Assembly (NCBI GenBank): GCA_003557065.1
Contig: PWPS01000048.1
Span: 1 to 18,083, forward strand
Reading direction: 5' to 3'
DNA length: 18,083 nucleotides
Origin: Candidatus Nealsoniibacteriota bacterium
GTDB lineage: Bacteria > Patescibacteriota > Minisyncoccia > Minisyncoccales > PWPS01
Shown one piece after another: positions 5,704 to 12,974 of this stretch. Below the pieces are notes generated by a model. The model was not told the origin of the DNA. It saw only the letters and a list, made by a program, of their open reading frames with translations, and ran no database searches. The stretch's first letter is position 1; every line of letters begins with the position of its first letter. The translations under genes were made by a program, and so were the position numbers.

Positions 5704-6922
5704 GACTTTGCAGTTTATCTATTTTTACTAATTTTTCTTCCTTGGACCATCTTTTTCGAATTTCAACAGAATCATTTTCCATTGTTTTTTCACTTATCAC
5801 CACTCGGTAGGGCATTCCGATCAAGTCCGCGTCAGCAAATTTCTCACCAACTCCCACATTGCGATCGTCATACAGAATATCTTCTTCCATTTTATCATAT
5901 ATTTCAGCAGCTTTCTTCTCTGCTTTTTCTCCGATCGCAATAAGGTGAAACTTAAAAGGAGCGATGGATTCCGGCCAAATCATTCCGTTCTCATCACTAT
6001 TTACTTCCAAAACGGCCCCCATTAATCTTCCGACTCCTATTCCATAACACCCCATATGAACCGGTTTCTCATGTCCATTTTCATCCGTATATCTCAGATC
6101 GAACGGATCACTGAATCTTCTTTTTAATTTAAATATATTTCCCACTTCTATGGACTTCTCTTTCCTTAAATCTTCTTTTTTTGTCCCGCACTCCGGACAC
6201 TTCGGAGACTCATCTATAATTTCATCGTTAACAGCCAATCTACAGCTTTCACAAATATAGATAATATCTTCACCGGCACCCGTTACGGTTTGAAATTCAT
6301 GGGAGTATTTGGAAAAAGTTCCCCCATCGGCAAAAGTGATAAAAGTTTCTTCTCCTATCCCGACTTCCTTAAATATATTTTTGTAAGCTTTTTTCGATTT
6401 CTCATAATATTCCTCCAGATCCCCTTCATCAGAATGGAAGGAATATAAATCCTTCATTGAAAACTCTCTTCCTCTGAGAATGCCCGATTTCGCTCTTAGC
6501 TCATTTCTAAATTTATTCTGAATTTGATAAACATAAATCGGTAAGTCACGGTAAGAAAAAAGATGGTTTTTGATAAGGGGAACAACAACTTCTTCATGAC
6601 TTTGTCCTAAAACAAGACTCCTCCCCGTAGCCAACTTCGTTCTAAAAAGAACGTCTATATTTTCTCTTCCCGTTTTTTCGTAATTTTCCAGAGGATGAAG
6701 CGCCGGCATAAATATTTCCGAAGCTTCAAGAGTTTCATTCATCTCTTTTCTTATTATATTTTCTATCTTCCTCACTACTTTGAGTCCCAGCGGCAAATAA
6801 GAATAAACTCCCGCCATTTCTTTATTGATAAACCCGGCTCTAATCAAAAGTTGAGCATTTTTGGCTTCCTCTTCCTTGGGAGCATCTTTCGTCGTTTTAG
6901 TAAAAAGTTTCGACTGTCTCAT
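5696..6922 (-). CDS. proS: Prolyl-tRNA synthetase, short form without the INS editing domain
   Basis: ProS is a class II synthetase charging tRNA-Pro. It has 408 residues against about 570 in the E. coli-type enzyme. The core is bacterial-type: GQSHEE (106-111, normally GPTHEE), motif 2 FRNELR...GREFSMKDLYSFH (138-163), and motif 3 GCYGIGVGRLMGAVLE (291-306), followed by an anticodon-binding domain. Where the large INS domain that removes mischarged Ala normally sits, there is only a short Cys4 zinc-ribbon-like element with C224/C227 and C242/C245. Post-transfer editing of Ala-tRNA-Pro in cis should therefore be absent. The gene starts four bases after rseP and overlaps mreB1 by eight bases, within a tight operon. 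Confidence 0.96.
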   Translation of the reverse strand: MRQSKLFTKTTKDAPKEEEAKNAQLLIRAGFINKEMAGVYSYLPLGLKVVRKIENIIRKEMNETLEASEIFMPALHPLENYEKTGRENIDVLFRTKLATGRSLVLGQSHEEVVVPLIKNHLFSYRDLPIYVYQIQNKFRNELRAKSGILRGREFSMKDLYSFHSDEGDLEEYYEKSKKAYKNIFKEVGIGEETFITFADGGTFSKYSHEFQTVTGAGEDIIYICESCRLAVNDEIIDESPKCPECGTKKEDLRKEKSIEVGNIFKLKRRFSDPFDLRYTDENGHEKPVHMGCYGIGVGRLMGAVLEVNSDENGMIWPESIAPFKFHLIAIGEKAEKKAAEIYDKMEEDILYDDRNVGVGEKFADADLIGMPYRVVISEKTMENDSVEIRKRWSKEEKLVKIDKLQSHV

Positions 6923-6926
6923 AAAT

Positions 6927-7958
6927 TCAATGCATAATATACAAATAAAAATCTCTTGCGGTAATTACCAGCATGAGCGAGATCAATAATAGAAAAAATA
7001 CTGCATTAATTTTCTGCTCAACCTCTTGAGGAATCGGACCTCCTTTTATCTTCTCCACCAACAGAAATAGAAGTCTTCCACCGTCAAGTGCCGGAATCGG
7101 AAGTATGTTCATAAAAGCCAAAACCGTAGCGATTATTCCGACAAACATCAGATAATCTCCCAAACTCCTATCAAGCGCACTCACCGCCATTCCTCCTATC
7201 ATTATAGGTCCTCCAATCTCCATACCCTCCGGCAAGCCTTCGCCGGTTACGGCTCCTCTGAGAGCCATCCAAAGTCCACCGGCTTGAAGGCGAGTTACAT
7301 TAACTGTTTGACTTACCCCAAAAGAAGCAGCTTCCAGTCCATTCATTCTCTCCATAGCTACTCTACGAACCTCAATCAAATCCGCAATATTACCCATCTC
7401 GGAAATATCTATCTCCTTTTCTTCTGACCCTCTGACAATGGTTACTTTCTCTCCGTCCTCAACGGCTTCTTTAAATTCATTGACCGTAACAACCTCTCTT
7501 CCATTTACTCGTTTAATTGTGTCTTGGATCTCAAACCCATTTTCAAAATCCTCTTCAATAAAATTTACAAAAAGAAATGAATCCGCTTCCGCTTCTTCAG
7601 GAACTTCTGTCATAAAACCCCATCCAAAAGAGACCGTGGCAAAAATAAAAACGGCCACCAGCCAGAAACTTACAACTCCGGCAATAAGAATAATCGCTCT
7701 TTGCCAAATCGGTTTTTCAGAAAAACTTCTGGGATTCTTCACTTTTTCATCCTCACCCACCATTCTTACAAATCCTCCAAGAGGCAGCAAATTAACAGAA
7801 TAAATAGTCTCCCCAATTTTTTTTCCGAAAAGACGAGGAGGAATTCCTATTCCGAATTCTTCAACTTCAACATCAAACTTTTTAGCGAAATAAAAATGCC
7901 CCAACTCATGCAGAGTAATCAATAAAACTAAACTTATTATTACAACAACTATACTCAT
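6927..7958 (-). CDS. rseP: Site-2 intramembrane zinc metalloprotease, RseP family
   Basis: This membrane protease cleaves substrates such as anti-sigma factors or signal-peptide remnants within the bilayer. The 343-residue protein opens with a hydrophobic segment containing HELGH (H17, E18, H21), the zinc and catalytic site. Further hydrophobic segments lie near 88-108 and 270-292. The third zinc ligand lies in NILPIPALDGG (Asp292), and a last membrane segment is near 320-334. Between the membrane parts is one degenerate PDZ-like region (EIQDTIKRVNGREV). It is shorter than E. coli RseP, which has two PDZ domains. The start overlaps the frr stop (ATGA), and proS follows after four bases. frr, rseP and proS keep the relative order of the longer Firmicutes cluster. 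The substrate is unknown. Confidence 0.94.
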   Translation of the reverse strand: MSIVVVIISLVLLITLHELGHFYFAKKFDVEVEEFGIGIPPRLFGKKIGETIYSVNLLPLGGFVRMVGEDEKVKNPRSFSEKPIWQRAIILIAGVVSFWLVAVFIFATVSFGWGFMTEVPEEAEADSFLFVNFIEEDFENGFEIQDTIKRVNGREVVTVNEFKEAVEDGEKVTIVRGSEEKEIDISEMGNIADLIEVRRVAMERMNGLEAASFGVSQTVNVTRLQAGGLWMALRGAVTGEGLPEGMEIGGPIMIGGMAVSALDRSLGDYLMFVGIIATVLAFMNILPIPALDGGRLLFLLVEKIKGGPIPQEVEQKINAVFFLLLISLMLVITARDFYLYIMH

Positions 7959-8512
7959 GACTTTATCTTTTCTTTTTTGCTATCCGCTATCTTATCAACT
8001 TTCGCATTATATTCATCTATCACTTTTTGCAGCTCATCTTTTCCTCGAAACTTGTCATCTTCCGTTATCTCTCCGTTCTCTTCGGCTTCTCTGATATTGT
8101 TCCAAGCCTCCTCTCTTGATCTTTTAATCGAAACTCTAGCCTCTTCTCTTATTTCGGATATTTTTTTAATAAGTCTCTCCCTATATTCTTTCGTCATCGG
8201 TGGTAGATTGATTCTGATCAGGCCTGACTGTGGCATCGGGTTGAGCTCACTGTTGGCCTTCTTAACTGCAGTAACAATACTTTTAACATAATCCTTATTC
8301 CAGGGTTGAATCACAATTTGTCTTTCTTCGGGGCAGGATATTGCAGCCAGCTGTTTAAGCGGTAATTTTTGATCAAAACACTCAACCACGATATCTTCAA
8401 CCAAAGAAGGAGTCGCTCTATCCGTTCTTATTTTATCGAGCTCTTTTTGAAGATAGTTTATGGAATTTTCCAAATCCGATTCTATTTCTTTTATGTATTT
8501 TTTGTAAATCAT
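7955..8512 (-). CDS. frr: Ribosome recycling factor
   Basis: RRF works with EF-G to split the post-termination ribosome. At 185 residues it has the standard length. Domain I helices are clear: KELDKIRTDRATPSLVEDIVVE at the start (usually LRTGRA-P-LL), QLAAISCPEERQIVIQPW, then NDSGL-like NPMPQSGLIRINLPPMTKEYRERLIK, and a long charged C-terminal helix pair (SIKRSREEAWNNIREAEENG...DELQKVIDEYNAKVD). It starts six bases after the holB stop without a Shine-Dalgarno sequence, and its stop overlaps the rseP start, so it is embedded in one operon. Confidence 0.97.
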   Translation of the reverse strand: MIYKKYIKEIESDLENSINYLQKELDKIRTDRATPSLVEDIVVECFDQKLPLKQLAAISCPEERQIVIQPWNKDYVKSIVTAVKKANSELNPMPQSGLIRINLPPMTKEYRERLIKKISEIREEARVSIKRSREEAWNNIREAEENGEITEDDKFRGKDELQKVIDEYNAKVDKIADSKKEKIKS

Positions 8513-8518
8513 ATTTAT

Positions 8519-9409
8519 TTATAAATTAATTACCACTCTTTCAAGGGATAATTTTAGATTAATGTTGGTTTTAGTGGTCAAAAAAAGTACTTTTTGAATA
8601 ATTTCCAATGCTTTCTTTCTTTTCCTGGCAACCGACTCACTTTCGGCTTCAATCATTTCTTTCCGCATTATTGCGGCCCAAATTTTTAAGGTTTCTTTAG
8701 CTTCTCTCTTATCTTCGCTCATCTTTTTAACATAATCGAACCTTTCTGAAAAACCATTTTTCCTTATCTTCGTTAAATCCGCCTCTTTTTCATTCCACTT
8801 CTTCTTAAAATCATCTTCCTCAAAAAATCTGAACGCCAATCCCGGCTTGGAAAGCGACATTTTGGAAATAACTTCCGCCTCTTTCTCAGTTGCTCCTCTT
8901 TTGGATAGTTCTTTTCTTATCAACTCATCAGCAACCGGAAAAAATTTGACCTCCCAGCTCCTGGAAAGAATAGTATCCAGAAGAATTCCGGGGTGTTCGG
9001 TTATAAGAATTATTAAGGCTTTTCCTTTCGGTTCTTCCAATGTTTTCAAAAGACAGGCTTGTGCCTGATAGTTCATAAGATGAGCTCTATCAATAATTAT
9101 CACCTTGGAAGAATCTTTCTTTCTACCCGTAAGAGATAATTTCTTTTGAATATCCCTTATAATCTCAATCGTTATTTCCTCTTCCCGTATCATAAGCAAA
9201 TCGGAATGCTTATCTTTCTCAACTTCCATACAAACATCACACTTTCCACAACCACCTTCGTCACAATTTAAAAGCTTAACCAACTCTATCGCTATTTTTC
9301 TTTTTCCGATGGAATCCGGTCCGGTAAATAAAAGATTGTGAGGAATCTTGTCGGAAAGAATCATTTTTTTCAAAAGATCTTTTTGTCTTTCGTGACCGAT
9401 GCAATTCAT
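8519..9409 (-). CDS. holB: DNA polymerase III delta' subunit (clamp loader)
   Basis: This is the AAA+ clamp-loader stator that helps load the sliding clamp during replication. It has 296 residues. After GHERQKDLL come a P-loop-like GPDSIGK (30-36), a Cys4 zinc module (C49, C54, C57, C60), a Walker B-like VIIIDRAH (103-110) and ACLLKTLEEP. The P-loop Lys is followed by Arg instead of Thr/Ser and the box reads DRAH, so ATP hydrolysis is unlikely, as expected for delta' rather than DnaX. The arginine-finger motif is SRS (R150) instead of SRC. The C-terminal third is helical. The ATG overlaps the mreB2 stop (ATGA), and frr follows after six bases. Confidence 0.88.
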   Translation of the reverse strand: MNCIGHERQKDLLKKMILSDKIPHNLLFTGPDSIGKRKIAIELVKLLNCDEGGCGKCDVCMEVEKDKHSDLLMIREEEITIEIIRDIQKKLSLTGRKKDSSKVIIIDRAHLMNYQAQACLLKTLEEPKGKALIILITEHPGILLDTILSRSWEVKFFPVADELIRKELSKRGATEKEAEVISKMSLSKPGLAFRFFEEDDFKKKWNEKEADLTKIRKNGFSERFDYVKKMSEDKREAKETLKIWAAIMRKEMIEAESESVARKRKKALEIIQKVLFLTTKTNINLKLSLERVVINL

Positions 9410-10410
9410 CTTTTACTCATTATGCTTCTTTTATACGCATCCAGATTATCCAAAACCAACCCGGTTCCCTTGGCTACACATAAAAGAGGTTCATCAGCAA
9501 CAAAAGAGGGAACCCCCGTCTCTCTGGTAATCAGAGTATCAATATTTCTTATCAAAGCACCTCCTCCAGAAACCACCATACCTTTATCCATTATGTCAGC
9601 CGATAATTCCGGGGGAGTTTCTCTAAGAACTTTTTTCACAACTCTAACTATCTCTTCCAAGGGTTCCTGTATTGAATCGGCTACCTCGTTGGAAGAAACC
9701 GTTATCATTCTGGGCAACCCCGATATAAGATCCCTTCCTCTTATTTCAATTTCTTTTTCCTCCTTTTCCGGAATCGCCGTTCCTATTTTAACCTTGATCT
9801 CTTCTATGGTCTTTTCACCTACGGCAACATTGTGCTTGTTTTTAATATAATTGGCGATTTGCTCATCCATTTTGTCACCGGCGACTCTAAGCGAATTGGA
9901 AACAACCACACCACCCAAAGAAATAACGGCTACCTCGGTAGTCCCCCCGCCGATATCAACGATCATATGCCCGGAGCAGGAATCAATGGGTATCCCAGCC
10001 CCTATTGCAGCTAAAACAGGTTCTTGAACGGTATAAACCGCCTTAGCACCCGCGGAAAGTCCAGCTTCCGTAACGGCTCTTTTTTCCGTAGAGGATATTC
10101 CTGCCGGAACTCCAACCATCAGCTCCGGTTTTATAAATCTCAAACCCGGAGATTTCTGAATAAAATATCTAAGCATAGCTTCAGTAATTCTGTATTCGGC
10201 AATAACCCCATCTTTCAACGGTCGATAAACCTTTATCGTTTCGGGGGTTCTTCCTGTCATCTCTTTAGCCTCTCTACCGACCGCTAAAATTTTATTTTCG
10301 GCAATACTTACCGCAACTACCGAAGGCTCATTCAAAACAATTTCTTTTCCCGGAACAAAAACCAAAGAATTACAGGTACCCAGATCTATTCCAATTTTTC
10401 TATTTAACAT
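9406..10410 (-). CDS. mreB: Rod-shape-determining protein MreB (copy 2, no N-terminal helix)
   Basis: A second MreB-family actin, 334 residues, clearly related to copy 1 but divergent; by eye about half the residues match. It has IGIDLGTCNS (~6-15), the same IVDIGGGTTEVAVISLGGVV segment, a VSGGGALIRNID phosphate/adenosine motif, and a C-terminal LCVAKGTGLVLD. It begins MLNRKIGIDLG, so it lacks the short basic amphipathic stretch of copy 1. It starts four bases after murA, placing one cytoskeletal gene right beside peptidoglycan precursor synthesis. Its stop overlaps the holB start. An Mbl/MreBH-like second actin is a plausible reading, but the specific role cannot be told from sequence. Confidence 0.95.
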   Translation of the reverse strand: MLNRKIGIDLGTCNSLVFVPGKEIVLNEPSVVAVSIAENKILAVGREAKEMTGRTPETIKVYRPLKDGVIAEYRITEAMLRYFIQKSPGLRFIKPELMVGVPAGISSTEKRAVTEAGLSAGAKAVYTVQEPVLAAIGAGIPIDSCSGHMIVDIGGGTTEVAVISLGGVVVSNSLRVAGDKMDEQIANYIKNKHNVAVGEKTIEEIKVKIGTAIPEKEEKEIEIRGRDLISGLPRMITVSSNEVADSIQEPLEEIVRVVKKVLRETPPELSADIMDKGMVVSGGGALIRNIDTLITRETGVPSFVADEPLLCVAKGTGLVLDNLDAYKRSIMSKR

Positions 10411-10414
10411 AATT

Positions 10415-11725
10415 TTATTCTTTAATCCTTTTTATATCGATACCGACCTCACGAAGCCGCTTATCAATCTCCTCATAACCTCTATCAGCTTGTGAAACAT
10501 CTTTTATTATCGTAGTCCCTTCAGCAATTATTCCGGCGATAATCAGAGCTGCTCCCGACCTTAGGTCAAGAGGATCCAATTTAGTTCCGTGAAGTTTTGA
10601 TGGCCCATTGATTATTGCTCTATGAGGATCACACATAACTATTTCGGCTCCCATCTTGTTTAATTCTTCCAAATATTTCAATCTTCCCTCATACATCGGA
10701 TCATGAATTAAAGTTAATCCTTCCGCTTGAGTAGCCAAAACCCCTAAAGGAGATTGTAAATCCGTTGGAATTCCCGGGTAGGGCATGGCCTGAATTTTAT
10801 CGATCTGCAATCTTCCACCACCAACTTCAACGGTACTTTCACTCGTTATTCGTAAATTTCCTCCGAACTTCTTAAGTTTCGACAGAACCAAACTCAAATG
10901 ATCAACCGGAACATTTTTCACTCTTAACTTGCCCCCTGACGCAAGACCCATGATTATAAATGTTCCGGCTTCAAGATAGTCCGGAATTACTGCGTGGTCA
11001 GCGCCTGATAGTTTCTTTTTTCCCTTCACCAAATAACTATTCGCTCCCAAAAATTCAATTTCAGCTCCCATCTTATTCAAAAAGACAGCTAGGTTCTGAA
11101 CATGCGGCTCGGCAGCTGCAATTCTAATTACAACACTCCCATCAGCCAAAGAAGCAGCCATCAGAAGATTCTCGGTTCCGGTCACGGAAAACTCATCTAG
11201 GACAACCTCTCCCCCTTTAAGCGAATCAGCCTCCAAATGATATATATGAGCTTTTTTAGTTTCCCCGGAGTCATGTGTTTCGGTCGCTCCGAATTCTTCC
11301 ACTTCTATTTTGACTCCCAAGCTTTCAAGTCCGTTTAAATGAGTATCAATTGATCGCGCTCCGATAAGACATCCTCCCGGATGACGAATTGACAATTTTC
11401 CGAATCGCGCCATAAGGGGTCCCATAACCAAAATTGACGATCTCATTTGAGCAACCAATTTTTGATCAAGAGACTCCGGACTTATATCGGTAGCATCAAC
11501 GGTGATCTCCCTTTCTCCAACCCATTCAACCTTGGCACCGACACTCTCAATTAAACTTATCATTTTATAAACGTCCGCAATAAGAGGAAGATTGCTTATT
11601 TTGGAGACTCCTTCTTCTGCTAAAAGGGTCGCGGCGATCATCGGAGTCGCAGCATTCTTTGATCCACGGACATCCATCTCTCCCTCCACATCTCTTCCTC
11701 CTTTAATGATTAGTCGATCAGGCAT
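10415..11725 (-). CDS. murA: UDP-N-acetylglucosamine 1-carboxyvinyltransferase
   Basis: MurA transfers enolpyruvate from PEP to UDP-GlcNAc, the first committed step of peptidoglycan synthesis in the cytoplasm. The 436-residue protein has the EPSP-synthase-type double fold. Key residues are present: Lys23-Asn24 in RGSKNAATPM, catalytic Cys119 in HPGGCLIGAR (the Cys form, normally fosfomycin-sensitive), and Arg389 in LDLRSGAALI. Its presence supports a walled cell with at least part of its own murein pathway. It is the first gene of a long operon driven from 11786-11814, with a 5' leader of about 54 bases that holds a nine-codon frame and an inverted repeat. mreB2 follows after four bases. Confidence 0.97.
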   Translation of the reverse strand: MPDRLIIKGGRDVEGEMDVRGSKNAATPMIAATLLAEEGVSKISNLPLIADVYKMISLIESVGAKVEWVGEREITVDATDISPESLDQKLVAQMRSSILVMGPLMARFGKLSIRHPGGCLIGARSIDTHLNGLESLGVKIEVEEFGATETHDSGETKKAHIYHLEADSLKGGEVVLDEFSVTGTENLLMAASLADGSVVIRIAAAEPHVQNLAVFLNKMGAEIEFLGANSYLVKGKKKLSGADHAVIPDYLEAGTFIIMGLASGGKLRVKNVPVDHLSLVLSKLKKFGGNLRITSESTVEVGGGRLQIDKIQAMPYPGIPTDLQSPLGVLATQAEGLTLIHDPMYEGRLKYLEELNKMGAEIVMCDPHRAIINGPSKLHGTKLDPLDLRSGAALIIAGIIAEGTTIIKDVSQADRGYEEIDKRLREVGIDIKRIKE

Positions 11726-11732
11726 TTGTAAA

Positions 11733-11756
11733 AGCTCGTAGTTTAAAACTCAAGCT
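11733..11756 (-). repeat. Interrupted inverted repeat in the murA leader
   Basis: On the minus strand, AGCT and AGCT flank AGT and ACT arms around a TTTAA centre, giving an imperfect dyad eight bases before the murA ATG. It could fold over the start region or serve as an operator. The stem is AT-rich and interrupted, so the call is weak. Confidence 0.3.
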
Positions 11757-11772
11757 GATTTAAAAATTTCAT
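11743..11772 (-). other. Possible nine-codon leader ORF upstream of murA
   Basis: An ATG at 11772 opens a frame encoding MKFLNQLEF with a TAA stop at 11743-11745. The ATG lies about seven bases after the start site predicted from the murA promoter, close to the 5'-end position at which the pheS and infA start codons sit. It overlaps the inverted repeat before murA. It may be a leader peptide or chance; nothing confirms translation. Confidence 0.25.
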
Positions 11773-11785
11773 AATATTGGCTTAT

Positions 11786-11814
11786 ATTATATTACAATCA
11801 CCCTCAAACATCAA
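11786..11814 (-). promoter_or_regulatory. Promoter of the murA-mreB operon
   Basis: Minus-strand TTGATG (11814-11809), a 17-base spacer and a consensus TATAAT (11791-11786). The -35 box overlaps the T-run of the rpsI terminator, so the two operons abut directly. The start site should be near 11779, about 54 bases before murA. Confidence 0.8.
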
Positions 11815-11844
11815 ATAAAAAAATACGGCTCAAATGCCGTATTT
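11813..11844 (-). terminator. Intrinsic terminator of the ribosomal-protein/rpoA operon
   Basis: On the minus strand, AAATACGGC (11844-11836), a six-base loop and GCCGTATTT (11829-11821) form a nine-pair stem, followed by TTTT and an AT-rich stretch. It lies 22 bases after the rpsI stop and separates this operon from murA. Confidence 0.9.
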
Positions 11845-11866
11845 TACTCGTTGATCATATAAAAAT

Positions 11867-12271
11867 CTATCTTTTTCTCCACTGAGGCGATCTCCTTGCT
11901 CCTCTTTTTCCGGGCTTCTTTCTTTCCTTTTGTCTGGAATCTCTGGTCAAATAACCCGGAGATTTTAGTTTCTTTCTGAACTCCTCATTATAGTCCTCCA
12001 AAGCTCTGGACAAACCATGTCTGACCGCATCAGATTGAGAGTTCATCCCACCACCCTTAACCAAAACGGAAACCTTCACCCCTTCCATTTCAACTACTTC
12101 AAGCGGTTGATGAACCTTTTTAACTTGATTATCAGTCTGAAAATAATCTTCAGGTTTTTTTCCGTTTATCTCAAAAGAACCTTTTTCATCAGGATAAACT
12201 CTGACTCTGGCACTGGAAGTCTTTCTTCCTCCGATACCTTCATAATATTTTTCCATTTTTGCTTTGGGCAT
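11867..12271 (-). CDS. rpsI: Ribosomal protein S9
   Basis: A 30S head protein of 134 residues whose basic C-terminal tail reaches the P-site tRNA. It shows YYEGIGGRKTSSARVRVYP near the start, the VKGGGMNSQSDAVRHGLSRAL core, and a tail ending RRSPQWRKR (commonly RRAPQFSKR) with the terminal Lys-Arg kept. It follows rplM with a one-base gap, the conserved rplM-rpsI pair, and is the last gene before the terminator. No Shine-Dalgarno sequence is seen. Confidence 0.97.
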   Translation of the reverse strand: MPKAKMEKYYEGIGGRKTSSARVRVYPDEKGSFEINGKKPEDYFQTDNQVKKVHQPLEVVEMEGVKVSVLVKGGGMNSQSDAVRHGLSRALEDYNEEFRKKLKSPGYLTRDSRQKERKKPGKRGARRSPQWRKR

Positions 12272-12272
12272 A

Positions 12273-12620
12273 CTACTTAAACTTTAATCTCTTAATCTGT
12301 TTTTTTCTAAGCTTGTTTTTAGGAAGCATCCCGTTGACCGCCCTTCTTAAAACTTCTTCGGGTTTTTCATCCATAACCTTCGATAAAGGTTCCTCTTTCA
12401 GGCCACCCGGGTATCCGCTATGTCTGTAATATTTCTTTTGTTCAAGTTTTTTTCCAGTAATTTGCATTTCTTCCACATTCTCAACAACAACTTCGTCACC
12501 CTCATCTTTGTAAGGTTCAAAATCGGGTTTATTTTTACCGCGAAGCAAAATTGCAATCTCGGAAGCGAGTCTTCCCGGAGATTTTCCTGCAGCATCTATT
12601 TTGTGTGTTTTTCTTTCCAT
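12273..12620 (-). CDS. rplM: Ribosomal protein L13 (short)
   Basis: A 50S assembly protein of 115 residues against about 142 in E. coli. The core is clear: IDAAGKSPGRLASEIAILLRGK, the YYRHSGYPGGLKE segment (usually Y-H-G-GG) and RRAVNGMLPKNKLRKKQIKRLK. It stops at the position of the E. coli RKLKVY segment, so about 20 C-terminal residues are missing, and the N terminus is also shorter. The same kind of trimming is seen in other proteins here. It lies four bases after rplQ and one before rpsI. Confidence 0.96.
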   Translation of the reverse strand: MERKTHKIDAAGKSPGRLASEIAILLRGKNKPDFEPYKDEGDEVVVENVEEMQITGKKLEQKKYYRHSGYPGGLKEEPLSKVMDEKPEEVLRRAVNGMLPKNKLRKKQIKRLKFK

Positions 12621-12624
12621 AAAT

Positions 12625-12972
12625 TTATACTAATTCAATGAAAACTTCTTTTGCACCATCGGTCTCACGCGGTCCTATTTTTATTATTCTGGTATATCCA
12701 CCCGGTCTCTCTTTGTATTTCGGACCAATTTCTTCAATCAATTTCTTAACCGTTTTTTCATCGAAATGACGGCTAATCCTTCTTCTGGTAGTAACCGTAT
12801 CTTCTTTTGCTTCCGTAATCAAGGGCTCAACGAATCTTCTTAACTCTTTAGCTCTTGCTTCAGTGGTTTTTATTCGCTGATTCAGTAATAAATTTCTCGC
12901 CAAAGAGCGCAAAAAAGCTCTTTTTTGATCCCTGTCTCTTCTGAATCTTCTCTTCGTTTTTATCCTGGCCAT
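12625..12972 (-). CDS. rplQ: Ribosomal protein L17
   Basis: A 50S protein near the peptide exit tunnel, 115 residues. The N terminus RRFRRDRDQKRAFLRSLARNLLLNQRIKTTEARAKELRR is the family core (usually R-LGR--ahR-aml-nl---l-----I-TT-akAKe). It follows rpoA with a two-base gap, the usual rpoA-rplQ pair. It is the only start I checked with an AAGGA element, nine bases before the ATG, but that sequence also encodes the last residues of RpoA. Confidence 0.96.
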   Translation of the reverse strand: MARIKTKRRFRRDRDQKRAFLRSLARNLLLNQRIKTTEARAKELRRFVEPLITEAKEDTVTTRRRISRHFDEKTVKKLIEEIGPKYKERPGGYTRIIKIGPRETDGAKEVFIELV

Positions 12973-12974
12973 AA

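Noticed and set aside
9338..9850. A 170-codon plus-strand open frame
   Set aside because: It lies antisense to well-recognised holB and mreB2 and looks like a low-complexity Ser/Thr/Leu shadow of their codons.
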